DNA of 64,000 bases from Pseudomonas hormoni (GTDB lineage: Bacteria; Pseudomonadota; Gammaproteobacteria; Pseudomonadales; Pseudomonadaceae), in contig NZ_CP075566.1 of NCBI RefSeq assembly GCF_018502625.1, positions 1,307,001 through 1,371,000 of the forward strand, in the 5' to 3' direction. The position numbers were made by a program, and so were the translations under genes. The notes beneath the pieces are model-generated. The model worked only from the letters and a program-made list of their open reading frames with translations, ran no database searches and was not told the origin of the DNA. Every line of letters starts with the position of its first letter. Within the stretch, counting starts at the first letter, position 1. Positions 1 to 9,969 of the stretch are shown here, piece by piece.

Positions 1-1
1 C

Positions 2-1114
2 AAGGATCATGCGCATCAACTGGCGGTGCGTCTGGGCTCGCTCAAGGCGCAACACGACTCGACGCGTCAGGCGCTGGAACGGCTGGAAATGCAGTCCGAG
101 CGCCTGACTGAAAAACGCGAACAACTGAGCCTCAATCTGGAGGAGGGCGAGGCACCGCTGGAAGAGCTGCGCCTGAAGCTCGAAGAGTTGCTCGACAAGC
201 GCATGACCGTCGACGAAGAACTCAAGACCGCGCAGATCGCCCTCGAAGACGCCGACCGTGAACTGCGTGACGCCGAGAAGCGTCGCAACCAGGCCGAGCA
301 GCAATCGCAGTTGATTCGTGGCCAGATGGAAACGCAACGCATGGAATGGCAAGCCCTGACCGTGCGCCGCAAGACCCTGGAAGATCAGTTGCTGGAAGAC
401 GGCTACGACCTGCACGGTGTGCTCGCCACGCTGACGACCGAAGCCAGCGAGAAGGACGCGGAAGAAGAACTCGAGCGCATTGCCGCACGCATTCAGCGCC
501 TCGGTGCGATCAACCTCGCGGCCATCGACGAATATCAGCAACAATCAGAGCGTAAACGTTATCTGGATGCGCAGAACGACGATCTGGTGGAAGCGCTGGA
601 CACGCTCGAGAACGTGATTCGCAAGATCGACAAGGAAACCCGGAATCGTTTCAAAGACACCTTTGATCAGATCAATGGCGGTTTACAGGCGCTTTTCCCA
701 AAAGTTTTCGGTGGAGGTCGCGCGTATTTGGAACTGACGGGCGAAGATCTACTCGATACAGGGGTGACGATCATGGCGCAGCCGCCCGGAAAGAAGAACA
801 GCACCATCCATTTGCTCTCCGGCGGCGAAAAAGCCCTGACCGCATTGGCCCTGGTTTTTGCGATCTTCAAGTTGAATCCGGCGCCGTTCTGCATGCTCGA
901 TGAAGTTGATGCGCCACTGGATGACGCTAACGTTGGACGCTACGCACGGCTGGTGAAAGAGATGTCGCAGACGGTGCAGTTCATCTATATCACCCACAAC
1001 AAGATCGCCATGGAAATGGCCGAACAATTGATGGGGGTGACGATGCACGAACCGGGATGCTCGCGTCTGGTGGCAGTGGATGTCGAGGAGGCGATGGCGA
1101 TGGTGGAGGCCTGA
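2..1114 (+). CDS. smc: Chromosome segregation ATPase SMC, C-terminal part (5' end outside window)
   Basis: This is the C-terminal third of the SMC subunit of the condensin complex, which organises and segregates the chromosome. The frame is open from base 2, so the true start lies upstream of the window. About 370 residues are visible. They begin in heptad-rich, Glu/Arg/Gln-rich coiled coil and end in the C-terminal half of the ABC-type head. The ABC signature [13 protein letters not shown] is encoded near 810-850, Walker B with the D-loop ([12 protein letters not shown]) near 890-925, and the switch region YITHNK near 990-1010. The protein ends in a normal SMC tail and the stop at 1112-1114 looks genuine. 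zipA follows on the same strand after about 260 bp. Confidence 0.96.
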   Translation, partial: KDHAHQLAVRLGSLKAQHDSTRQALERLEMQSERLTEKREQLSLNLEEGEAPLEELRLKLEELLDKRMTVDEELKTAQIALEDADRELRDAEKRRNQAEQQSQLIRGQMETQRMEWQALTVRRKTLEDQLLEDGYDLHGVLATLTTEASEKDAEEELERIAARIQRLGAINLAAIDEYQQQSERKRYLDAQNDDLVEALDTLENVIRKIDKETRNRFKDTFDQINGGLQALFPKVFGGGRAYLELTGEDLLDTGVTIMAQPPGKKNSTIHLLSGGEKALTALALVFAIFKLNPAPFCMLDEVDAPLDDANVGRYARLVKEMSQTVQFIYITHNKIAMEMAEQLMGVTMHEPGCSRLVAVDVEEAMAMVEA

Positions 1115-1372
1115 GCCAGCGCTTGTAAGGCGGGTATTTTTAGTCTGTACGACTTTTTTACCTCCCTCTACTTGCTGGCCAATCGACATATTCGCGCAAG
1201 CCATTGTGACAGACGGTGTAAAGTTGCCTTTGGTCGTGCTAGTTTAATGTCAATTTTTCGTATACGTGGGCAAAACGCCTGTCAGAACATAGAGTTGGCG
1301 CCACGTTTTAAAGCGGTTTGCGAGTTGTAAACCCCTTATTTTTCAGCATTTTTTATAGAGGCACGGGATTAA

Positions 1373-2227
1373 ATGGAAATCGGTCTGCGCGAGTGGCTGA
1401 TCGTCATCGGCATTATTGTCATTGCCGGTATTCTTTTCGATGGCTGGCGTCGCATGCGCGGCGGCAAGGGAAAACTGAAATTCCGTCTTGACCGGAGTCT
1501 GTCCAATTTGCCGGACGAGGACACCAGCGCCGAGCTGTTGGGCCCGCCCCGCGTCCTGGATACCCACAAAGAACCGCAACTGGACGAGCACGACTTGCCG
1601 TCGGTGAGCATGCCTGCCCGTGAACCGCGTGAGTCGGGTTCCAAGCGCGGCAAGCGTGGCCATGGCGAACCGTCGCAAGGCGACATGAACCTCAGCCTGG
1701 ATCTGGACGGCGGCCCGAGCTTCAGCAGCCGTGACGACGATTTCCCGGATGACACCAAGGCCTCGCCTTCGGTCAGCGACAAGGAACAACCGCAAGCCGA
1801 AGAAGTGCTTGTGATCAGCGTGATCTGCCGCGACGCTGCCGGTTTCAAAGGCCCTGCGCTGTTGCAGAACATTCTGGAAAGCGGTCTGCGTTTCGGCGAA
1901 ATGGACATCTTCCACCGCCACGAAAGCATGGCCGGCAATGGCGAAGTCCTGTTCTCCATGGCCAATGCGGTCAAGCCGGGCATCTTCGATCTGGACGACA
2001 TCGACCACTTCAGCACCCCGGCCGTGAGTTTCTTCCTCGGTCTGCCGGGCCCGCGTCATCCGAAGCAGGCTTTTGATGTGATGGTGGCTGCAGCACGCAA
2101 GTTGTCCCAGGAGCTGAATGGCGAACTGAAGGATGACCAGCGCAGCGTACTGACTGCGCAGACGATCGAGCATTACCGTCAGCGCATCGTAGAATTCGAA
2201 CGTCGTGCACTGACCCAGAAGCGCTAA
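1373..2227 (+). CDS. zipA: Cell division protein ZipA
   Basis: ZipA anchors the FtsZ ring to the inner membrane during septation. The 284-residue product has the family's unusual N-out layout. A hydrophobic segment at residues 7-24 ([17 protein letters not shown]) is followed at once by a basic stretch (RRMRGGKGK). Then comes a long charged, Pro/Ser/Asp-rich linker (about 30-140) and a globular C-terminal FtsZ-binding domain (about 144-280) containing [21 protein letters not shown] and the [15 protein letters not shown] region. The ATG is preceded by an AGAGGCA-type ribosome site. The position between smc and ligA matches the pseudomonad order. A REP pair lies directly after the stop. Confidence 0.96.
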   Translation: MEIGLREWLIVIGIIVIAGILFDGWRRMRGGKGKLKFRLDRSLSNLPDEDTSAELLGPPRVLDTHKEPQLDEHDLPSVSMPAREPRESGSKRGKRGHGEPSQGDMNLSLDLDGGPSFSSRDDDFPDDTKASPSVSDKEQPQAEEVLVISVICRDAAGFKGPALLQNILESGLRFGEMDIFHRHESMAGNGEVLFSMANAVKPGIFDLDDIDHFSTPAVSFFLGLPGPRHPKQAFDVMVAAARKLSQELNGELKDDQRSVLTAQTIEHYRQRIVEFERRALTQKR

Positions 2228-2250
2228 ATCGAATGACGGGGCGGGCTCTT

Positions 2251-2387
2251 GTGGCAAGGGAGCTTGCTGTGGCGAGGGAGCTTGCTCCCGCTGGGCTGCG
2301 AAGCGGTCCCCATTCAGGCAGCAACACCGCATTTACCAGTTTTACGACGGCTTCGCCGCCGAACGGGAGCAAGCTCCCTCGCCACAG
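2251..2387. repeat. REPIN 1 (GAGGGAGCTTGCTCCCG class), with a partial extra copy
   Basis: Two inverted REP copies flank a short spacer. The left copy has GTGGCGAGGGAGCTTGCTCC at 2270-2289 and its inverted partner ends in CTCCCTCGCCACA near 2386. A truncated third copy (GTGGCAAGGGAGCTTGCT, 2251-2268) abuts the left arm in direct orientation. It lies between zipA and ligA. Confidence 0.88.
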
Positions 2388-2424
2388 TGTCCATAGCTTT
2401 AAGCTACCGTATTTAAAAGATTGA

Positions 2425-4821
<2,397 letters not shown>

Positions 4822-4830
4822 CACAAAACC

Positions 4831-4923
4831 TGTGGCGAGGGAGCTTGCTCCCGCTGGACTGCGTAGCAGTCCCATTTTTTGGGGCCGCTTCGCGCCCCAG
4901 CGGGAGCAAGCTCCCTCGTCACA
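4831..4923. repeat. REPIN 2
   Basis: Inverted REP pair. The left arm TGTGGCGAGGGAGCTTGCTC begins at 4831 and the right arm CGGGAGCAAGCTCCCTCGTC runs to about 4920, around a GGGGCCGCTTCGCGCCCC centre. It separates ligA from the metallopeptidase gene. One arm base differs from the usual copy (CTCGTCACA). Confidence 0.9.
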
Positions 4924-4986
4924 AAGAATACGGAACGATCTTCGCGCGACAATGATCTAGTCTTGGCAAGCCCCAGGGAGATCGCC

Positions 4987-6150
4987 ATGCACCGCTTCTT
5001 CGAACAGCTCAGCTCGCGCATTGCCGCGCCCTTCATCGGCGAGCGTTCGCGCAACAGCAAGGTCTGGCATTGCCGCTGTGGGCAGTCGCTGTTCTTTCGT
5101 AATAGCCAGTGCCTGGCCTGTTCGGCGGCGTTGGGTTATCAGCCTGAACACAGTCGTTTGTCGTCGCTGCAACCCGGCTTGCAGGCGGACACCTGGGTTC
5201 TGGGCGCCGATCCCGACGCCGGTGTGTTCCGCCGCTGCGCCAATCTCGATTCCCCTGCCGCGTGCAACTGGCTGTTGCCCGCCAACGACCATGATGCGTT
5301 GTGTCTCGCCTGTAGCCTGAATCGCACCATTCCTGATTTATCGATTCCTGAGAATCACGAACGCTGGCGCAAGGTCGAGACTGCCAAGCGTCGCCTGGTC
5401 GCGCAGTTAGTCAGCCTGGGTTTGCAGGTCATCCCCAAGACCGTGGACGAAGAGACCGGCCTGGCCTTCGATTTCATTGGTGTCGACCTCGAAGGCAAAC
5501 CACCGACCACCGGCCATGCCAACGGCCTGATCACCCTCGATATCAAGGAAGCCGACGACGCCCACCGCGAGCAGGTCCGGGTGCAAATGCGCGAACCGTA
5601 TCGCACCTTGCTCGGGCACTTTCGCCATGAGGTCGGGCACTATTATTGGGATCGGCTGATTGCCAACAGCCCGTGGCTGGAGCCGTTTCGCAACCTGTTT
5701 GGTGACGAGCGCGCGAGTTATGCCGATGCCCTGGATCGCCATTACCAGCAAGGCGCGCCGCTCGACTGGCAGCAACACTTCGTCAGCGCCTACGCCACCA
5801 TGCATCCGTGGGAAGACTGGGCGGAAACCTGGGCGCACTACCTGCACATGATGGATGCGGTAGACACTGCCCTCGGATTCGGCATGAGCGCGAGGGAAAT
5901 GGATTTCGACTTCCAGCCATTTCCGTCCACAACGCTCTACGATCCGCAGCATCCGGGCGGCGCGGCGTTCCTGTCCTTCGTCAATGCCTGGATCGAACTG
6001 GCCGGCATGCTCAACGAACTGTCGCGCAGCATGGGTCAGCCGGATTTCTACCCGTTCGTCCTGCCGCCGGCGGTGATCGCCAAGTTGCACTTCATTCACC
6101 TGGTGATCCAGCAGGAGGGCGGCAGGGCGGATGAGGTGTTGGCGCAATAA
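4987..6150 (+). CDS. Putative zinc-binding metallopeptidase with N-terminal zinc ribbon
   Basis: Predicted soluble metalloprotease of unknown substrate, 387 residues. The ATG at 4987 is preferred over the longer open frame because AGGGAG lies 6 bp upstream and the extra N-terminus would be translated REP sequence. A zinc ribbon is visible near residues 24-45 (CRCGQSLFF ... CLAC). A second set of cysteines follows near 80-110. The HExxH-type motif HEVGHYYWDRL is encoded at about 5629-5661, with a downstream glutamate-rich WEDWAETWAHYLHM stretch able to supply the third ligand. This matches the conserved family annotated as putative zinc-binding peptidase (PF15887, from memory). No signal peptide. 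It appears to be a single-gene unit. Confidence 0.85.
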   Translation: MHRFFEQLSSRIAAPFIGERSRNSKVWHCRCGQSLFFRNSQCLACSAALGYQPEHSRLSSLQPGLQADTWVLGADPDAGVFRRCANLDSPAACNWLLPANDHDALCLACSLNRTIPDLSIPENHERWRKVETAKRRLVAQLVSLGLQVIPKTVDEETGLAFDFIGVDLEGKPPTTGHANGLITLDIKEADDAHREQVRVQMREPYRTLLGHFRHEVGHYYWDRLIANSPWLEPFRNLFGDERASYADALDRHYQQGAPLDWQQHFVSAYATMHPWEDWAETWAHYLHMMDAVDTALGFGMSAREMDFDFQPFPSTTLYDPQHPGGAAFLSFVNAWIELAGMLNELSRSMGQPDFYPFVLPPAVIAKLHFIHLVIQQEGGRADEVLAQ

Positions 6151-6210
6151 GATTTTCAGGCGTACTGCATGTCCTTGAAGCCGTTCATATTTTTTAATCC
6201 GCCCGAACGG

Positions 6211-6238
6211 TTGTAACTTCGTCTCAGACAGGTACAAT
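6211..6238 (+). promoter_or_regulatory. Sigma-70 promoter of ffs
   Basis: TTGTAA (6211-6216) and TACAAT (6233-6238) are separated by 16 bp and lie 25-30 bp upstream of the 4.5S RNA body. The gap leaves room for the short 5' leader removed by RNase P in related bacteria. Confidence 0.6.
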
Positions 6239-6263
6239 GGCGCGGCTCGCCGTCAGGTGAGCG

Positions 6264-6390
6264 TCGTTATGGTGATCCCATCGGTCCCCCCGCAACGATT
6301 ACCCGTGAACCTGGTCAGATCCGGAAGGAAGCAGCCACAGCGGGAACATTGTGTGCCGGGGTGTGGCTGGTGGGGTTGCCTCCATAACGC
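6264..6390 (+). ncRNA. ffs: Signal recognition particle 4.5S RNA
   Basis: This is the RNA scaffold of the bacterial SRP, which pairs with Ffh to target membrane proteins. The conserved domain IV loop is present: GGTCAGATCCGGAAGGAAGC (about 6314-6333) and the AGCAGCCAC that follows, inside the long hairpin. The outer helix pairs GTTATGG (6266-6272) with CCATAAC (6382-6388), which sets the ends. Exact mature ends are inferred from the helix. The upstream promoter is described separately. Confidence 0.93.
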
Positions 6391-6496
6391 CCCGCGAGCC
6401 TTCTCTCGCGTTATCCATCAAAAATACCGTTTTATTGTTCTGCCATGGATCTTGTTCAAGGCGGATTTTCGTCGTTTCCGTTTTTGAAAACGGCGC

Positions 6497-6546
6497 AAAA
6501 AAAGGAGGCCGACCTGTCGAACCACGACAAGTCGGCCTCCTTTTTT
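6497..6546. terminator. Bidirectional intrinsic terminator
   Basis: AGGAGGCCGAC pairs with GTCGGCCTCCT. The stem is flanked by an A-run on the left and a T-run on the right, so it can stop ffs transcription from the left and the XRE gene from the right. Confidence 0.85.
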
Positions 6547-6557
6547 CATTTCTGCCA

Positions 6558-6872
6558 CTAAGGCTTGGACAAGGCCTGGTCAACCGCTGCAATCAGCTTT
6601 CCCAGATCCTTCGGGGTGGCTTTATGTATGACTGCGAACAGGTACGCCCGCTGTTCATCTTCGTCGCCCAAATCTGCGAAAAAGGCTTTCAGCTTCACGC
6701 CCAACACGTCGGCAAACAGGAACAGGGCTTCCACGCTGGGGGTGTAGGTGCCGGTTTCGAAGCGGCTGATGGTTTTGGGGTCAAAACCGGTTTTTTCGCC
6801 GAGTTCAGCCTGAGTAAGCCCCGCGACCTTGCGGTAACGCCGGATGGCTGGACCCAAACTTGAAATTTGCAT
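6558..6872 (-). CDS. Small XRE-family helix-turn-helix regulator
   Basis: A 104-residue DNA-binding protein. Residues 8-62 form a Cro/CI-type HTH (IRRYRKVAGLTQAELGEKTG, then DPKTISRFETGTYTPSVEALFLFADVLGV). The remaining 40 residues are acidic and helical (FADLGDEDEQRAYLFAVIHK) and may dimerise. It stands alone and is convergent with ffs. No partner toxin gene adjoins it, so I infer a free-standing transcriptional regulator. Target genes cannot be read from the sequence. The start ATG is preceded by GGAATTGAG. Confidence 0.85.
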   Translation of the reverse strand: MQISSLGPAIRRYRKVAGLTQAELGEKTGFDPKTISRFETGTYTPSVEALFLFADVLGVKLKAFFADLGDEDEQRAYLFAVIHKATPKDLGKLIAAVDQALSKP

Positions 6873-7288
6873 CGCTCAATTCCCATTTAGAATCAAGAAC
6901 TTAACGATAGATTTTTACATTAGACAACCGCATGATCCATCACCTTGCTTTGCAAAATGTGATGCATTTCGTAGAATCGCCGATCCAAAGGGGTATTCGG
7001 TGATCTGTTTTCGGAAGTTCGGCAGATATGGAAGAGCCAGCATTGCGCTTCTGCGGGCGGTATGCGGAGCGCTAAAGCGATCCTGAGGCCGTGCAAAATG
7101 TTACCGAAATCGTTGTTGCTGCCCTTTATCAGGGTCTTTGAGCCTAGTTGATCTTCGGCTGCCAATGGGCCATCAATCGCTGTAAATGGAGTGATCACGT
7201 GGCTCTGCGCAGTACGATTCAAAACATCTCTTCCGGGCATTGTGCGCTGGTCGAGCGGTACCACCGCTAGCGACATTGAGCTTTACTC
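6873..7288. other. 416-bp intergenic region, no gene recognised
   Basis: It separates the divergent XRE regulator and the PAS-GGDEF-EAL gene, so promoters for both should lie here. The open frames inside have no recognisable protein features and poor ribosome sites. I saw no convincing paired -35/-10 elements or stable hairpin. Confidence 0.5.
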
Positions 7289-8989
7289 ATGGATGAGAAA
7301 TACCGCAGGGCCGTTGATGCCGCCGCCATTTTTTCCGAGACCGATCTGACCGGCCGGATTACCTACGTCAACGATCAGTTTTGCGCTGTGTCCGGCTATA
7401 GCCGCGATGAACTGCTCGGACAGAACCATCGCCTGCTCAACTCCGGCCTGCACTCCGCTGATTTCTTTGCCGGGATGTGGCGCACCATTGCGTTGGGCAA
7501 TGTCTGGAAGGGCGAAATCTGCAATCGCGCCAAGGATGGCCGTCTGTATTGGGTCGAAAGCACCCTGGTGCCAGTGCTGGATGACGCCACCGGGCGGATC
7601 CACCGTTACCTGGCAATTCGTTTCGACATCAGCGAAAAGCGCCAACTGCTGCATTCCTTGCAATGGCGGGTCGGCCATGACGTGTTGACCGGGTTGCCCA
7701 ACCGCGCGTTTCTCTCGGATTTGCTGGATCAGGCGCTAGCTTTCTCCCGTCAGGAAAACATTCCGCTGGCAGTGTGCATGCTCGACCTCGACGGCTTTAA
7801 AGCGGTCAACGACGGCTACGGGCATGCCAGTGGCGATTTGCTGCTGGTGGAAGTGGCCAGGCGTTTGCGCGACATCGTACGTGGTGAGGATGTGGTGGCG
7901 CGGCTGGCCGGTGACGAGTTCGTGCTGGTGTTGCGTTATGTGCATGATGTGCCGGAGTTGCGTGCAGCACTGAACCGTGTGCTGGGGGCGATTTCCGCCC
8001 CGTACGCGCTGCAGGGCAAAGTCCTGAATGTGTATGCCAGCATCGGCGTCACCCTGTTTCCCCACGACAACGAAGATGCCGAAACCTTGTTGCGTCACGC
8101 CGATCAGGCCATGTACGTGGCCAAACAGAGCGGGCGCAATCGTTTTCATTTGTTCGATGTGTTCCGGGATCAAGAGGTCAAGGCCACTCACCAGACCGTC
8201 GAACGGGTACGCCAGGCGCTGGCCGCCGGTGAGTTGCGCCTGTATTTCCAGCCCAAGGTCAATATGCGTCATGGTGTTGTCGTCGGCTTCGAGGCGCTGT
8301 TGCGCTGGGAGCACCCGCGAGACGGCACGGTGTCGGCCCGAGAGTTTCTGCCGTTGGTGGAAGAAACGGATCTGATCATCGATATCGGTGAATGGGTGAT
8401 GGATCAGGTGTTGTTACAGTTGGACCGTTGGCAGCAAGCGGGGCAGGGCTGGCCGATCAGCGTCAACATTGCCGCCCGGCATTTTCAGCGGGTGGATTTC
8501 GTTGACCGCCTCAGGCAGGTGCTCGCCCGGCATGCTCGGGTCGCGCCGCAGATGCTCGACCTGGAAATCGTCGAGTCCGTGGCCATCGAAAATATCCAGC
8601 ATGTCAGCGCCTGTCTGCAGGCCTGCCAGGCACTTGGGGTGCAGTTTTCATTGGGCGACTTTGGCACAGGGTATTCATCGCTGAGCTACCTCAAGCGCTT
8701 GCGCACCCAGACCATCAAGATCGACAAGTCGTTTATCCGCGACATTCTGCATGATCACGATGACCTGGCCCTGACCACGGCGGTCATTGGCCTGGCCCGG
8801 GCGTTTGGCCGACAGGTGATCGCCGAGGGGCTGGAAAGCATCGAGCACGGTGAGCTGTTGTTGCAGCTGGGGTGCGACGTTGCCCAGGGCTATTTCATCG
8901 CTCGACCGATGCCGGCGGCGGAGGTGCCGGGCTGGGTCGAAGGGTTTGTGGCGCCGCTGCAATGGCGGGGGCTCGATCAAACAGCCTGA
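7289..8989 (+). CDS. PAS-GGDEF-EAL cyclic-di-GMP signalling protein with degenerate motifs
   Basis: A 566-residue cytoplasmic protein with no membrane segments. The PAS domain spans residues 1-115 (FSETDLTGRITYVNDQFCAV; PAC-like end RYLAIRFDISEKR). The GGDEF domain spans about 125-290, and its active-site loop reads AGDEF (RLAGDEFVLVLR). The EAL domain spans about 305-555 with EALLRW, ISVNIA, LEIVES, KIDKSF and VIAEGLES. The loop-6 motif, normally DDFGTGYSSL, reads GDFGTGYSSL here, so the first metal-binding aspartate is a glycine. Diguanylate cyclase activity is plausible, since AGDEF variants can be active. Phosphodiesterase activity is doubtful. It looks like a sensory protein controlling c-di-GMP. 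The ribosome site (TTGAG) is weak. Confidence 0.92.
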   Translation: MDEKYRRAVDAAAIFSETDLTGRITYVNDQFCAVSGYSRDELLGQNHRLLNSGLHSADFFAGMWRTIALGNVWKGEICNRAKDGRLYWVESTLVPVLDDATGRIHRYLAIRFDISEKRQLLHSLQWRVGHDVLTGLPNRAFLSDLLDQALAFSRQENIPLAVCMLDLDGFKAVNDGYGHASGDLLLVEVARRLRDIVRGEDVVARLAGDEFVLVLRYVHDVPELRAALNRVLGAISAPYALQGKVLNVYASIGVTLFPHDNEDAETLLRHADQAMYVAKQSGRNRFHLFDVFRDQEVKATHQTVERVRQALAAGELRLYFQPKVNMRHGVVVGFEALLRWEHPRDGTVSAREFLPLVEETDLIIDIGEWVMDQVLLQLDRWQQAGQGWPISVNIAARHFQRVDFVDRLRQVLARHARVAPQMLDLEIVESVAIENIQHVSACLQACQALGVQFSLGDFGTGYSSLSYLKRLRTQTIKIDKSFIRDILHDHDDLALTTAVIGLARAFGRQVIAEGLESIEHGELLLQLGCDVAQGYFIARPMPAAEVPGWVEGFVAPLQWRGLDQTA

Positions 8990-9020
8990 CCTCGTTTGTC
9001 GGGCATATGAAGATCAAATG

Positions 9021-9110
9021 TGTGGAGCGGGCTTGCTCGCGAAGGCGTCTTAACATTCAACATCAATGTTGACTGTACTGACGCCTTCGCGAGCAAGCCC
9101 GCTCCCACAG
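9021..9110. repeat. REPIN 3 (GGAGCGGGCTTGCTCGCGA class)
   Basis: The two arms TGTGGAGCGGGCTTGCTCGC and GCGAGCAAGCCCGCTCCCAC flank a spacer containing CAACATCAATGTTGACTGT. A related spacer is found in REPIN 11. It lies between convergent genes. Confidence 0.9.
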
Positions 9111-9112
9111 GT

Positions 9113-9847
9113 TTACGGTTTGCCGACATAAAGCCGGATAATGTCATCGATCTCCCCGGACATTTTCATCCTCAGCAGGGTGCGCAGAATTCGTTGCGCT
9201 GGCACTTTCGGATCATTGCGCACGTAGCAACCGACACTCTGCTCCTGCAACACCGCCACGCCTTGCAGTTGCCCGTCAGGCAGCAAGCGTTGATTGAACC
9301 AGTCCAGCGTCCACTGGTTGCTCACGGCATAGCGATAACGTCCGGCCAGAAGCTTTTCCAGCACTTGATCCTGGTTGCGCGCGTCTTCGCGAATCAGGCG
9401 GCCGGCGTCGAACAGTGGTTGCAGGGCCGGGTAGCTGTAACCGAGCACCGTACCGATGGTTTGTCGCGGCAAGTTTGCCGGAGTCACCGCGATCTCCGGT
9501 TGTTTCCGGCTGATCAGCACGTCGGGCTGAGTCCATAGCGGAATGCTCCAGAGGTAGTCCCCGGGATTGGGCAGCCACGACTGCGCGGCATAGCAGCGAA
9601 CATCGACCTCGCCGTGTTCCATCGCGCCTTGCACCCGCGCCCGGGGCAGCACGTGAAATTCGGCCGGAACGCCGACCTGGGTGGCGAGGCTGACCATCAC
9701 ATCATGCAGGATGCCCTGTGTTGGCCGGCCGCGTTCCAGTTGCACCATCGGCATCGCCCAGCTGTCGGGCATCACGAAACGCAACGGCGCTTCGGTGGCA
9801 GCGCTGTTCAGGCTGATCAACAGCAGTGCCCCCAAGGCCAGCCGCAT
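9113..9847 (-). CDS. Orphan periplasmic solute-binding protein (family 3-like)
   Basis: A 244-residue exported protein. The start at 9847 is preferred to the longer frame because it begins a clean signal peptide (MRLALGALLLISLNSAATEA). The mature part opens with PLRFVMPDSWAMPMV and contains GILHDVMVSLATQVG and GEVDVRCYAAQ, the pattern of extracellular solute-binding proteins of amino-acid transporters. Later segments (IGTVLGYSYPAL, LAGRYRYAVSNQWTL) fit the second lobe. No permease or ATPase genes adjoin it. It may therefore serve a transporter encoded elsewhere, or act as a sensor or scavenging protein. The substrate cannot be called. Confidence 0.8.
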   Translation of the reverse strand: MRLALGALLLISLNSAATEAPLRFVMPDSWAMPMVQLERGRPTQGILHDVMVSLATQVGVPAEFHVLPRARVQGAMEHGEVDVRCYAAQSWLPNPGDYLWSIPLWTQPDVLISRKQPEIAVTPANLPRQTIGTVLGYSYPALQPLFDAGRLIREDARNQDQVLEKLLAGRYRYAVSNQWTLDWFNQRLLPDGQLQGVAVLQEQSVGCYVRNDPKVPAQRILRTLLRMKMSGEIDDIIRLYVGKP

Positions 9848-9969
9848 AAACACTCCGATAAATACCCCCAAAGAGCATCTTAGCCAGATTAGACGAGCGC
9901 GCCGGATGCAATTTTGGCCTTGCTCCGCTAGCATTAGCCGCTTCTGTTCCTTCGTTGCGACGGTTTTCG

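Noticed and set aside
4831..4986. Longer N-terminus for the metallopeptidase (also for the CurA-like, ccoI and CPBP genes) giving peptides like PAGASSLAT or REQAPSP
   Set aside because: These peptides are translations of REPIN arms. They recur at unrelated genes, and a better start with a ribosome site follows each REPIN.
6920..7276. 118-codon open frame on the minus strand before the PAS-GGDEF-EAL gene
   Set aside because: No ribosome site, no recognisable composition or domain, and it lies in the divergent promoter region.
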